DNA of 64,000 nt, from contig CANJKZ010000502.1 of the NCBI GenBank assembly GCA_947471745.1, positions 441,501-505,500 on the forward strand. The letters are read 5' to 3'. The notes beneath the pieces are model-generated. The model saw only the letters and a program-made list of their open reading frames with translations. It did no database searches and had not been told where the DNA came from. Positions 52,863 through 63,356 of this stretch are shown piece by piece. Each line of letters begins with the position of its first letter. Position 1 is the first letter of the stretch. This DNA is from Closterium sp. Naga37s-1. Taxonomy: Eukaryota > Streptophyta > Zygnematophyceae > Desmidiales > Closteriaceae. The position numbers and the translations under genes were made by a program.

Positions 52863-53041
52863 TCCGCCCGCTCCCTCCCTCCCTCCCTTCGCTCTCCCTT
52901 CCTCCCTCCCTTCGCTTTCCCTCCCTCCCTCCCTCCCTCCCTCCCTCCCTCCCTCCCTCCCTCCCTCCCTCCCTCCCTCCCTCCCTCCCTCCCTCCCTCC
53001 CTCCCTCCCTCCCTCCCTCCCTCCCTCCCTCCCTCCCTCCT
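52863..53041. repeat. CCCT tetranucleotide microsatellite
   Basis: About 180 bp of CCCT repeats with a few interruptions at the left end; a shorter patch recurs at about 53106-53130. The complement is G-rich in groups of three. Confidence 0.97.
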
Positions 53042-53282
53042 GTCTGATTGCATCGTCACCACCGGCAGGCACCACCGACAAGAACATCCGCCTTCTCCCG
53101 CTTTCTCCCCTCCTTCCCTCCCTCCCTCCCTGCCAGCCCTCCCGTCTGATTGCACCGTCACCACCGGCACCACTGACAGCATTGCCAGAGCACCACAGGG
53201 GAGAGAGGAGAGGGGGGGGGGGGAGGGTGAGAGCAGGTTGGTTGGTGGAGTGCTTTTAAGCCTCCAAGTGTCAAGGGCTCAC

Positions 53283-53614
53283 ATGTTGAAAGGCAGTGGG
53301 GGGGGCGACTGGCGGCGTCAGGGGGTCGAAGCTGTGGCCGCATTAGGGTGGTGAATGGAGGGTTGAGTGATGCAGGTGTTAAGGGGCGTGGTGGAGGGGT
53401 AACGGCTCAACGCTTGCACGCCCAAAGGATCGTTATGCCTCACATGTTGAAAGGAAAGGCAGTGGGGGGGGCGACTGGCGGCATCAGGGGGTCGAAGCTG
53501 TGGCCACACTAAGGGGGTGAATGGGGGTGGAGTGAGGCGGTAGTGGGTCAAAGCTCATGGGCTCACATGCGACTGGAAGCAGGGCATCAGAGGATCGAAG
53601 CTGTGGGCGCATTA
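53283..53614 (+). repeat. Three decayed copies of the ObgC terminal exon, about 10 kb from the gene
   Basis: GGCAGTGGGGGG followed by GCGACTGGCGGC and GTCGAAGCTGTGGCCGCATTAG-like ends recur at about 53297-53345 and 53462-53512, and CGACTGGAAGCAGGGCATCA with GGATCGAAGCTGTGGGCGCA at about 53569-53614. They match the end of the ObgC last exon (43559-43623), including its stop codon in two copies. No upstream Obg exons are seen near them. Confidence 0.85.
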
Positions 53615-53672
53615 GAGGGGTGAGGGGCAGGCGAGCAGGCTGATGGAGAGGATAAGGAGAGTGGCGGAGGGG

Positions 53673-53717
53673 TGAGGGTGAGGGTGAGGGTAGGGTGAGG
53701 GTGAGGGTGAGGGTAGG

Positions 53718-53749
<32 letters not shown>

Positions 53750-53795
53750 AGGGTAAGGGTGAGGGTGAGCGTGGGGGTGAGGGTGAGATGGGATG
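53673..53795. repeat. GGTGAG hexamer repeat with GGTAGGGT variants
   Basis: About 20 units of GGTGAG interspersed with GGTAGG. The strand is G-rich with regular GGG runs and could form G-quadruplexes. It resembles degenerate telomere-like DNA but is not a plant telomere repeat. Confidence 0.9.
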
Positions 53796-53799
53796 CATG

Positions 53800-54102
53800 T
53801 GGAAGAATGTGATCAGCTGGATCCATCATCCATACTTGATAGCTCTGGCTGGTTACACAAGGGCATGAATGGGAGGGCAAGAGAGTTGTGTGGGCAGGGG
53901 CACTTGTGGCAAGAGAGTTTTATTGCTAGAAGCCAACTTGCTGCCAAGTGATTCGTTCAAGTTTGCTTGGGATTTTTGTACACCTTCAGCAGAGAAGACA
54001 CAGTAGCACATTGATATCAAACTTTAAAATGAAGAAAAAAACACAGAAAGGAAATACCCCATGAAGCATTTGGACAGTGGGAAATGGAGCATTGCTCGCT
54101 GC
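53800..54102. other. Spacer downstream of the COG0212 gene
   Basis: About 300 bp between the G-rich repeat and the COG0212 stop codon, holding that gene's 3' region on the minus strand. No other gene was seen. Confidence 0.5.
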
Positions 54103-57100
54103 TCACTCTCTTTCCCCCTCCTCCCCTCCACTGCCCCTATCATCGCCCCTCCTCCACACCTTTCTCTCACTCCGCCTCCCTTCCCCTCCCCTCCTCTCCC
54201 CTCTCCCTCTCCCCACGCCTCCCCTCTCCCCCACCTTTCCCCCACCCCTTCCCCCTTCCTTCCGCCGCCCCCCCTTCCCGTGCCGGGCGGCAACGGGCGG
54301 CAGCTCCTCGTCTGGTCCTAGAGGGAGGGCGGCGCCTGTCTGTGCTTCAAGGGTGCTCTTGAGTTGCTGCAAGATCCGGATCTGAGCCAGCTTTTGAGGA
54401 GAGAGCAGGTGCCAGTATATGCCTGGGGGAAATGAGGGGATAGCAGCGTGAAAATGAGATATGGAGAGGTGGAAAGCGGTGAAAAAGGGTTGTGGATTGG
54501 TGGAAATAGGATGCTTTCGAGTTGCTGCAAGATGCAGATCTAGGCTAGCTTCTGGGGGGAGAGCAGGTGCCAGTAAATGCCTGCAGGTGTGAAAGGTGGA
54601 AAGGGGTGACAAGGGGTTGTGCTCTTGAGTTGTTGCAGAATGAGAAACTGAGCCAGCTCTTGGAGGGAGAGCAGGAGCCAGTAGATACCTGGGGGGTGTG
54701 AAGGGGTGGAAAGGGGTTACAAGGGGTTGTGGATAGGTGGGAACAGGTGCTCTTGAGTTGCTGCAGAATGTGAAACTGAGCCAGCTCTTGGGGGGACAGC
54801 AGATGCCAATGAATGACACTCGGAGGCAATGACGGGATAAGACGATGAGTCGACTCAAAGCACAGTAGATGTCATTTTTTAGGCGCCTCAAAAGACAATA
54901 CCCTCCATCACCTGAGGGCTTGGGGATCTTGCTGGAGACCCGGATGATCTGTGCGGGGGTGCAGATGATGTCAACCGGCAGGTCGTGCCTTGGTTGTCTG
55001 CACATCTGAACTCGCGACCTAAGGCAGCTCACCTGAGGGCTTGGGAATCTTGGAAGTCACGCGGATGATCTGAGTTGGCGTGCAGATGATGTCAACCGGC
55101 AGGTCGTGCTGCCTCAACTTGCTGGTTGGGATGGCGCCCGCTTGCACTAGCTGGCAGTCGTGCACTGGTGGTGGGTTTGGGGCGGGGCGCCGGGGTGACA
55201 GGTGGGAGAGGGGGGTTCATTTGAGTTGGCGTGCAGATGATGGGAACTGGCAGGTCGTGGTGCCTCAGCTTGCTGGTGGGGATGGCCCCTGGTGCCACCA
55301 GTTGACTGTCGTGCACTGCAAGGTGTGTGTGGGTGGGTGGGTGGGTGGGTGGGTGGGTGAGTGGGTGGGTGGGTGGGTGGGTGGGTGGGTGGGTGGGTGA
55401 GTGGGTGGGTGAGGAGTAAAGGTGGGGCTTTTGTGGTGTGGGTGGGTCGTGTGGGGGGGTTGAGGTTCGGGGTTCAACTCAAGGCGCACATTGAGTTGAC
55501 TTAATGTGACTAATGAGTCCGGGTTTGTCCTATCCCATGTGTGCTTGCTTACCAGTGGTGACCACAGGCGTGTCGTCTGTGACTGCCCCCATCCACCTCA
55601 GAATGCCGTACTCCAGCTCTGCAAAGCCCTATGAAATGGTGGGGTGCGGTAAGAGCAGGTAATGGTGAGCAAAGGAGTGTCGTCCATAACTGCCCCCATC
55701 CACCTCAGAATGCCATACTCCAACTCTGCAAAGCCCTGTGGCTCGGGGATTGACGCATGGGTGTATAACACAGAGGAGGGAGTAGCACGCGGTGTTGTGC
55801 GGTAAAAGCAGGTGGTGACCTGAGCACAGGATTCTTGTCAGTGGCTGCCCCCATCCACCTCAGAATACCATACTCCAAATCTGCAAAGCCTGTGGCTCGA
55901 GGATTGGCAAAAATGGGTGTATAACACAGAGGAGGGAGTAGCACACGGTGTGGTGCGGTAAGAGCAGGTGGTGGTGACCACAGCAGTCCTCTCAATGACT
56001 GCAATCACCCAAATGTGAAAGGCATTGTGGGTCAGGGATTAAGCAGAAAACATGAAGAATTCTACAATGCATAAAGCAAAGCATAAACATCTCTCCCCCC
56101 TCCCCTTCCCCCTCACTTCCCCTCTCCCTCTACCCCGTCCCCCTCACCTCGCCTTTCCCCTCACCTCGCCTTTCCCCTCACCTCGCCTTTCCCCTCACCT
56201 CGCCTTTCCCCTCACCTCGCCTTTCCCCAACCTGGCACCAGTGGTGGGGTCAACCGCAACGGACCCCAGCACCACCATATCCACCGCAACTTGCGTGCTG
56301 CACTGCATGCTGCAATGCATGCTGCAATGCATGCTGCACCGAATACTGCACTGCATGGTTCAACGCCTGCCACAATGCATGCAACAATGAATGATGAAAA
56401 AACACCTCTCCCTTCCCCTTTACTCTTTACCTCCCCCTTCCCTTCCCCATACCCACTCACCTCGCCCTTCCCCAGCCTGGCACCAGTCGTCGGGTCAACC
56501 GCAACAGACCCGAGCACCACCATATCCACCGCAACTTTGTCCTCTAGCGCCACTGGCACTCCGTGCCGAGCCACGCCGGCCGCTGTGCAGGCAGCAAGCA
56601 GCTGGTCGGGCGGTATGTGGTCGGCAGAGAGGCGAGAGAAGAAACCGGTGCGCAGGCGCGGTTGCGGGGTTAGCAGGAGCTTGAGGCCTGGATGGGGGTG
56701 GAGGGCGAAGGGCAGCCGGGGAAGGAGAAAAGCGACGGGTGGGTATAGGGGTAAGGTACTAGGAAACATGAGAGGCGGGAGAAGAAACCGGTTCGCAGGT
56801 GGGGCTGGGGTGGGTTAGCAGGGCAGCGCAAAGGTTTCTGCACAAATGGCTGTTACCTTTTACTGCTTGGCAAACCAATGCCTATGCTCCTGCCCGCTGA
56901 AAAGGGTCTGAAGGTTGTTATGCAGCGAGCAGCCTATGCAACCTTTGAGTCGACTCAAAAGCAGCCTACGCAGCTCACCACACTGCATCGGCTGCCACAC
57001 TGGAGCACAGTGCGGCAGTGTGCCTATGCCTATGCTACATAGCCTATGCCTATGCTACATAGCCTATGCCTATGCTACATAGCCTATGCCTATGCTACAT

Positions 57101-58475
57101 AGCCTATGCCTATGCTACATAGCCTATGCCTATGCTACATAGCCTATGCCTATGCTACATAGCCTATGCCTATGCTCTGCTCACTGCACGACACACCTTC
57201 CAGCACCGCTAGGCGCACGGCCTTCTGAGGCGTGTCGGGGTTGACCTTCACACACCCTCAGCAGCCCACTGGGTCGTGCGAGCGACTCCACTCCATGTCA
57301 ATTGCACTGAACACGACCGCACACGAACGCACAGCTGCACGATTGCTGCATGCATGCACACAACACACCTTCCAGCACCGCGAGGCGCACGGCCTTCTGA
57401 GGCGTGTCGGGGTTGACCTTCACGCACCGTGCTGCCTGGAACTCTGGTAACGATGCGAGCTGCCAAGGGGGTTGAGGTGCGGGGGAGGGGTGGGGGAGGA
57501 GAGGAGGAGAGGAGGAGAACAGGAGAGGAGGAGAGGAGGAGAGAAGGAGAGCAGGAGAGGAGGAGAGGAGGAGAGGAGGAGAGCAGGAGAGGAGGAGAGG
57601 AGGAGAGGAGGAGAGCAGGAGAGGAGGAGAGGAGGAGAGGAGGAGAGGAGGAGAGGAGGAGAGGAGAGGGGGAGGAGAAAGTCAGAACTACTAGTGTGTC
57701 GGGGTTCACCGATGGGAATAGGGGTTCACCGATGCACTCTGCTGCCTGGAACTCGGGCAGAGACGCAGTGGTGGGGGATGCGGTGGTGCACGGCCCCTAT
57801 CCTTCCCGCTTCCCCCCTTTCCCCCTCGCTCACCATGCCAGCAGCTTTGTCCGCCCCTTCGAAGTTGGGAATTCGGTGGTGCACGGGGCGCGGCGGTCGT
57901 GCCACGTCACGCGCCTCAAGCTCGTCCCACACGCCCTTCCGCACCGCCCATTTCCACGCGCCTCCGTCCCCGCTCTCGCCACTCCCTCCCGCATCCCCCG
58001 CCGCGTTTCCCGCCGCGTTTCCTGGCGCGTCTCCCGCCGCGGCAGTCGCTCCCCCGGAGCCTTTCGCCACCGCTGCAAGCGCGAGCTCAGATCGCGCCCT
58101 CATCTCCGCCCGAGCCGCGTCGTCAAGCGCAAGCCGCCGCGCCTCCGACTCGGAAGAGCCGGATTCCCCCCCCGCGCCCCCATCGCCGCCTCCTGACTGG
58201 AACGGCTCGCGCGAATCGTCTCCGCGGTCAGCCTCCCCGTTATATGCGCTCTGCGCGCCGCTGCGCGCAACCAGGCGACGGGAAACTGCGCGCTTATGTA
58301 CTTGCGCGGAGGGGAGGTGATTCAGGACGCGGATTTGACGAGGGAACGTTGGCGGAGGGGTTTGGCGGAAGGATTGAGGAGTCAGCTGCGCAGTGTGAAT
58401 TACGGCGGATGCGGGGAAAGATGCGAGGGGAGGGGATACCGCGGAGAGACGGGAACAGGGCATGAATGGCCGCAT
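54103..58475 (-). CDS. 5-formyltetrahydrofolate cyclo-ligase-like protein COG0212, 6 exons
   Basis: This plant chloroplast protein resembles 5-formyltetrahydrofolate cyclo-ligase; it is reported to lack that activity and to be linked to thiamin metabolism. Exons on the minus strand are 58475-57834, 57441-57369, 56687-56461, 55628-55553, 55164-55033 and 54422-54103. They join in frame to about 489 residues. The leader [16 protein letters not shown] resembles a transit peptide; an in-frame ATG at 58610 would add 45 residues. Family stretches in order are [124 protein letters not shown] and [20 protein letters not shown]. About seven residues usual before FQAARC are missing, so a tiny exon may be overlooked. 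The Gly/Arg-rich tail (last ~60 residues) is unlike the family. Exon 4 was chosen over two neighbouring copies because only it keeps both phase and donor. The gene is divergent from the TRAF-type gene. Confidence 0.9.
54519..54815 (-). repeat. Three decayed copies of COG0212 exon 6 start
   Basis: Copies at 54519-54583, 54622-54690 and 54749-54815 repeat the exon part coding for [21 protein letters not shown]; the real exon start is at 54422. All lie in intron 5 of the gene, spaced about 105-130 bp, and some keep an acceptor-like CAG. Confidence 0.93.
54846..54895. repeat. Pair of mini-palindromes, one of each core
   Basis: TGAGTCGACTCA (54846-54857) and TTTTTAGGCGCCTCAAAA (54877-54894) lie about 20 bp apart in COG0212 intron 5. 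No flanking direct repeat was seen. Confidence 0.75.
54911..54990 (-). repeat. Copy of COG0212 exon 5 end, with donor
   Basis: On the minus strand this repeats the stretch coding for [11 protein letters not shown](A/T)QIIRV through KIPKPSG and its following GTGA donor. It sits just downstream of the real exon (55164-55033) and keeps an open frame. Confidence 0.92.
55222..55314 (-). repeat. Copy of COG0212 exon 5 start, upstream
   Basis: Begins after an acceptor-like CCTTGCAG and repeats VHD-QLV through IICTPTQ, then diverges before the IPKPSG end and has no matching donor. It could be mistaken for the real exon. Confidence 0.92.
55321..55413. repeat. GGGT tetranucleotide microsatellite
   Basis: About 20 GGGT units with occasional GAGT, inside COG0212 intron 4. 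Confidence 0.97.
55676..55890 (-). repeat. Two decayed copies of COG0212 exon 4
   Basis: Copies at about 55676-55735 and 55822-55890 repeat the stretch coding for GFA(E/D)[11 protein letters not shown], each after an acceptor-like CCACAG. The outer copy is out of phase with exon 3. The inner one lacks the donor found at 55553. Confidence 0.92.
56145..56291 (-). repeat. Copy of COG0212 exon 3 end with its donor region multiplied
   Basis: 56216-56291 repeats, on the minus strand, the stretch coding for [20 protein letters not shown] and LGKGE plus the GTGAG donor. The donor-spanning word GGGGAAAGGCGAGGTGA is then repeated about five times in tandem (56145-56230), producing a row of identical donor sites. 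Confidence 0.9.
56944..56959. repeat. GAGTCGACTC mini-palindrome between short direct repeats
   Basis: TTTGAGTCGACTCAAA lies between GCAGCCTATGCA (56929-56940) and GCAGCCTACGCA (56961-56972), an 11 of 12 match. It is in COG0212 intron 2. Confidence 0.85.
57020..57173. repeat. 20-bp tandem repeat AGCCTATGCCTATGCTACAT (about 7.5 units)
   Basis: Nearly perfect copies in COG0212 intron 2. The copies are almost identical, suggesting recent expansion. Confidence 0.97.
57191..57256 (-). repeat. Copy of COG0212 exon 2 second half
   Basis: Repeats on the minus strand the stretch coding for [19 protein letters not shown] and the following GTGTGT donor. The real exon 2 is at 57441-57369. Confidence 0.92.
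57478..57672. repeat. GA-rich repeat (GAGAGGAG units)
   Basis: Purine-rich tract of GAGGAGA repeats in COG0212 intron 1. Long Glu/Arg or Ser/Leu frames across it are artefacts. Confidence 0.96.
57735..57800 (-). repeat. Decayed copies of COG0212 exon 1 end and exon 2 start
   Basis: On the minus strand the word GTGCACCACCGCATCCC (about 57775-57795) echoes the VHHRIP part of exon 1, and GAGTTCCAGGCAGCAGAGTG (about 57741-57760) echoes the start of exon 2. Both lie within intron 1. Confidence 0.8.
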
Positions 58476-59011
58476 TTTGCGGTGAGCGAATGGTTGTCTG
58501 ACGGGGCTGGTGGGTCTGATTCGATTCGAACATGTTGGTGGATGGGGGGCACATTGAGAGACGGAAATAAGCTGTACTGGGAAATCCTCCGACATTGTCG
58601 AGTGAAACAAAATGTTCCACTACTTTGCACCATACATAATATCGGAACTCGAGATTTCGGGTTTCCCATTATCAAGGTTACTTCAATAGACATGACGAGC
58701 AGCAAGTCGGGCCTCTCTCAAGCGAGTAATAGTTTTGACATCAAGCCAAGTCAAGGAGGTTCAAGCTTCCCCAGCCTAAGTGATAATCTTTGTCAGCGTG
58801 AATCCCGCTTCAAGCATTCAGGCAGGCACTTGCCTAGTTTTAGTGAGGTGGAAGAATCCCGCTTCATTACTTGTAGTCGTAGTGTCGCTTTTTGAGGCGC
58901 CTCAAAAATCGTTTCATTACTTGTAGTCGCGGTGTCGCTTGACCGGTTCCAACCGTCACGTGATTTCTTCGTCGTGGTTATTCTCCTTCGCACCTGCTAG
59001 AACGCTCCCAT
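58476..59011. promoter_or_regulatory. Divergent intergenic region between COG0212 and the TRAF-type gene
   Basis: 536 bp separate the two start codons chosen, so both promoters should lie here. It contains the palindrome TTTTTGAGGCGCCTCAAAAA (58889-58908) between direct repeats of about 31 bp (58860-58890 and 58910-58940, about 3 mismatches). No core promoter element is clear. Confidence 0.55.
58860..58940. repeat. 20-bp palindrome between about 31-bp direct repeats
   Basis: TTTTTGAGGCGCCTCAAAAA is bracketed by two copies of CTTCATTACTTGTAGTCG plus TAGTGTCGCTT (second copy TTTCATTACTTGTAGTCG plus CGGTGTCGCTT). The layout is the same as at 41278-41351. Confidence 0.92.
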
Positions 59012-61977
59012 ATGACATCGGAAGCCGCGCCGAGCGCGGCTTTGACAGATTGCAGTCGCGAAGGCGGCTCCGCAGATCATGTCGGGAATTCGGATCACGT
59101 CGCTTGCGCCGATGGGATTGCCACGACGGATTGTCGAGGATCTCGAGATTGTAGGCCGGGAACAACGGAAGAGCACGCGGAGGAATACCACGATGTTCCT
59201 CTAGCGGAGGGGACTGTAACGGAGGAAATGACAGGAATTTATACAATAGGCGGTTCAGGATCGACTGATCCGTCGAAGCGCGACCACGCGAGGTCTCCTG
59301 GTGTGACTGTACAAGTTTGTGACAGTAACGCGGGTATCGCTGGAACTGAAGGAGTCTCCGGTTCCTTGGAACCAGCCTATTCCACGTCACCACACGCAGC
59401 ACCTTTACATTCAGCCTCGTCAGCATCAACACTAGCATCATCATCAGCATCAGCAGTAGCAGCATCACCGCAGCCAACCTTATCCGCCGTTAGTTCCTCG
59501 CCCTCGATACTAGCTGCCGCGTTTTCCCTCTTTCCATCGTCGCCGTTCGCGGAAGAGCTCCCCTCGCCGTTGTCACCCCCGGATCTGTCACCTCCACTCT
59601 CCCCCTCCGTACAGTCACCGGCGCAGCAGGAAGTGGAGCTCGAGGAACTAGCGGGGACGGCAGCGGGGAACGGGGGGGGAGAAAGGCGCGCATCCGCGGA
59701 CGCGGGGGAAGGGGAAAGGGGGAGAGCCATGCGTAGAGAAGAAGGAAACGGGGGTTTGGAGGGGGAGGCGGAGGTGGAAGCGGGAATAGGGGAGGCGGGG
59801 GGGGGGCCAGGGGGAGCGGAGGTGCAGTTGGGGTCAGCGGAGGGAGCAGCAGCAGCGTCTGGGCTTGTCTATTGGTCCGGTGTAACGACAGCTACAGACC
59901 CTCTGGGGAGCGTTCAGTGTCCCAATTCTGATGTGGAGCAGGTACGAATCGGTATTAAGTGTGATACATGTTGTGTGACTGTCTGCAAAAAAACGATCAT
60001 CCCATAAACGAAGCGTGTGTAGAGGGTTTTTTCTACCTGTAATCATTTTCAAATGCACTGGTGGTCAGTCAGCCATATTGTTTTCCATTCCATCCACCTC
60101 TCCCTCCCTACAGTACCATACTAGAGACGCCTGGCAAGATAGCCGCTTTCAGAACCTCGTTTGCATCTCTGATTGTGCCATTGCCTCGCATGCTAGTACT
60201 CGTGCTGATGCAACCTCTTATTGCTTCTCGGTCCTTCCCAACGTGTATCTCCCAGGTCAGAGCTGTGGCTTCCAGGCTGCTTCCTGCCATAGCAGCGGCC
60301 ACAATCGACCAATTGGAGAGCTCAGTATCTCTCTTCACCTCCCCTCCATCCCCGTTAGAAGCAGCAGAGGCAGTCAAAGGCGAGCTGCTCACGTTCCTCG
60401 ACTCCCGCACTAAGAGCCTCACCGCCCCTGCTGTAACCCCTCCTGCTGCTGCTGATGTTACCGAGGCTTGGACTGGGGTCTGGCACGGGCATGGGGGAGA
60501 GGAAGAAGAGGGCGGAAACGCTGGGAATGGAGGAGCAAGGGGAGGAGGAGAGGTAGGAGAGGGTGGAGCAGAGGCTGCAGCTAGTAGTTCAAGGAAAGAA
60601 GCCTCGGTGTCAGGAGTGCGGCAGGAGAAGCAGAATGGAGAGGAGAAGCAGCCGTTCAACTCTCCTGTGGTTACCACCATCCAGGCTCTTCTAGACGAGT
60701 TTGTGGCCCAGCGCCAGAGCTTGCTGAGTCGCTTTTCATCCGCGTTCAGGCGTGTGGAATATACTGAAGATAAGGTTGCGTCTCTGGCTCAGCAGTTAGA
60801 GGAATCTGACCTGCTTGACAAGGCTTTAAGGATCAACCTTGCTCAGTCGCTGATTCGCCGCGTTGACGCTGCGGGTGCCGCGCATTGCTCGGCGCAGTTC
60901 GGCACTGTCGCGGGGTTGGAGTCACACCGGGAACGGTGCCCGTTTGAGGAGGTCCAGTGTGCGAAAACGCCCTGCTGGGAGCGGGTGTCGCGGTACAGAA
61001 TGGGCGTACACGATAAGAAGTGCCCCCTTAAGATGCTGCCGTGCCGGCAGGGGTGTAGACTGACGATAGCACGAGCGGGTATGGAGAGGCACTGTGCGAC
61101 GGACTGTGGGATGAAATCCGTCCCCTGTCCGTACGCCCCTATGGGGTGCACGCTGCCTCTGCTGCAAAAGGACGTGGCGAAGCACTGTAGAGAGCGGGTG
61201 GAGGGGCATTTGCGGGCGGCGTGCCAGCTGGTGGTGGAGATGAGGCAGGAGGGGCAGGTGATGGCCCGACGGCTCGACATGCTGGAGAAGGTGAGAAATT
61301 GATGCCCAACTTTTATAACTTTTTAGAACCTTTTTCGCTTTCCTCCCACGTTGAACCCATCAAGAGCCCAACTTTTTCATCCCTTATGCTGAGTTGTGCC
61401 AAATACTTACACCCAACCTTCAGCTTGTTTCATACCACCCGCTCTCTCCTCACCACCCCTTGTTCTCTTTCCTTTTATTTCTTTGCTTGTTTTCAACCCT
61501 CCCCCCCCTCTCCTTCTTTTGACCGTTTATTGTGCCAGTCTATATCCCTCGCAGAGAGACAAGGGAAGGTGGATGTGGAAACTGTGCGCAAGGAGCTTCA
61601 AGCATCCAACAAGAAAGTGTTAAGATTAGGAGATTATGCAGTACTTAGGTTTAGGAGAGGTTTAGTAAGGAGAATCATGGAGGGAGAAGTTTGGCCAAAA
61701 GAGAGGCTTTCATTATGAAGTTGGGAGTACAAATAGGAAGGAGAGGAAGGGGAAAAGGGTACACCACCAGCAGTTGAACCTAATATCTAACTAATACACT
61801 AGCAAGCTGTAGGCAGTTAGGATATGCAATATAATTCAACAGAAAGCCACATCATTGGAGCAAGAATTTAGTAGGGTTCGGACCGAGCCTAGGAGTGCAA
61901 CATCACTGAAAAAAGAAGTTTCTATTCTGCAAGAGCAGTTGAAGAAAATGCAACCTGGAAGGAGGACCGGGTGGTGA
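59012..61977 (+). CDS. TRAF-type zinc-finger protein, 3-4 exons
   Basis: Exons proposed are 59012-59941, 60256-61290, 61539-61664 and 61843-61977, in frame for about 741 residues. If the third exon is not spliced again it ends at 61718, giving about 714. Exon 1 is low complexity (Ser/Ala/Pro, then Gly/Glu). Exon 2 begins VRAVASRLLPAIAAATIDQL and carries a conserved Cys/His block, HCSAQF-(x)-ESHRERCPFEEVQC, HDKKCPLKMLPCRQGC, HCATDCGMKSVPCPYAPMGC and HCRERVEGHL. That is the TRAF-type zinc-finger spacing seen in a plant family with this order. The C-terminal exons form a probable coiled coil (SLKKEVSILQEQLKKM). The family's specific function is not known to me; such proteins usually mediate protein contacts. 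Whether exon 1 joins exactly at 59941 is uncertain: the frame stays open past that donor to a Cys-rich stretch (CDTCCVTVC). Confidence 0.75.
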
Positions 61978-63356
61978 AGTTGTCATGTGTTATCTCATTG
62001 AATTGCATAATGTACATAGTGCAAATTTTGATAACGAAAACTGTATGTGTACTTTACTTGGTCGCTGTCAACTTGGTGCAAATCTGCCTCCCTATTTTGT
62101 CGCACGCGCGAACATATGATGCGTGTCAGTTGTCCATTTCATTGGGTACGACATTTTGGTCGGCAAGATCTGTGGAGGAAATCCCGCCGCGCTGAGATGG
62201 CCGAGCTTGATCACACGCTTGTCAAGACTTCACGTGGACACAGTCACACGAACGTCATCGCTCACGCAGATCGCCCCAAAAGCGGGCTGGAAAGCGGCGA
62301 TGCTGACTTGGATCATACCTGTTTTCAGTTGGTATGCAAACTTCGGCGTCAACAACATCCGTCTGGGGTAATTCAAGCAGAACTCATGCCGCAATATTGT
62401 GTTGGGACCATGCCTGGAGATTGGGCACACTCACTAAGTGCTTACAAATGAAGAGTGTTAAAAGTTTCATGCACGGTGCTGGACCTGCTGAAACTGGTGC
62501 CCATTGGGAAAACATCCCAAAGTGTGGCAACTCCCAGGGGCTGGGAGCCGCAGCATTTTCTTCCCATGCATCTGCCCGCGAAGCGCAATGCCAACCTCGC
62601 GCCGCCATGTTGCCACGCATGCGACCCATCCGAGTGACTGGAAGACCAAATTCCCTCGGCCTCCATTCGCGCTCCCTAGCTGGCGCGGTTTTTCCCACTG
62701 GCGCTGTCCTGCTTTGTTGGCGTACCTTCCAATCGCCTCTCTTCCGTCAAACCCCCTGTCCTCTCGCCGTTCTTTTTCCCTCGTGCTCCTAATCTTTCTT
62801 TCTGCTTTACACGCCTTTATGATAGGGTTTTGAGTTTCCTTAGTTGCAGCGTCAGTTACTGTGATGTTTGTGACCCACATTTCCGGTAGTTGTCCCCCTT
62901 CCTCCCACAAGCCATAGATAAGGAAGAACGACATCAGTGGAGCTCGTTGAAATTGAGAGAGTTTGGTAGACCGTTGCCGAGCCCCCTTTGTACATAAGCG
63001 GCTACACAGAGTTCAGTTGCTCCCTTCTGTCTTGGCGTTGTGACTGAACCATACTCCGGTTACTTCTCTTTCAATCTTGCGGTAGTAACTTTCTCTACCG
63101 ACAATTTCGCTTGGAGTATCCGCTTTTATCGTCAAGAATTTTATCCTCATTTTCTCAGACCCCACTGAGACACGTTTCTGCCATTCACTGGTCAGAGACT
63201 GAACTATCAAAGGAGGAGAAGAAAAAAAGCATCCTTATCCGCAGTCACTTGTCATTGTTCACCAAATTTACCCGTTCTGAATTATTCTGCCCATACAAGG
63301 TGTTATTATAGCGACGGAAACGCATACCTCTACGTCAGCCATTTCTGTCAAAGAGC
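61978..63356. other. Intergenic, unassigned
   Basis: About 1.4 kb between the TRAF-type gene and the next start codon. Several short open frames occur on both strands, none with a family resemblance. It should hold the 3' end of the former gene and the promoter of the latter; no element is clear enough to name. Confidence 0.55.

Noticed and set aside
53283-53614. A second Obg gene
   Set aside because: Only the last-exon segment is present; no G-domain exon is found nearby.
53673-53795. Interstitial telomere
   Set aside because: The hexamer is GGTGAG with GGTAGG variants, not the TTTAGGG repeat of plants and most green algae.
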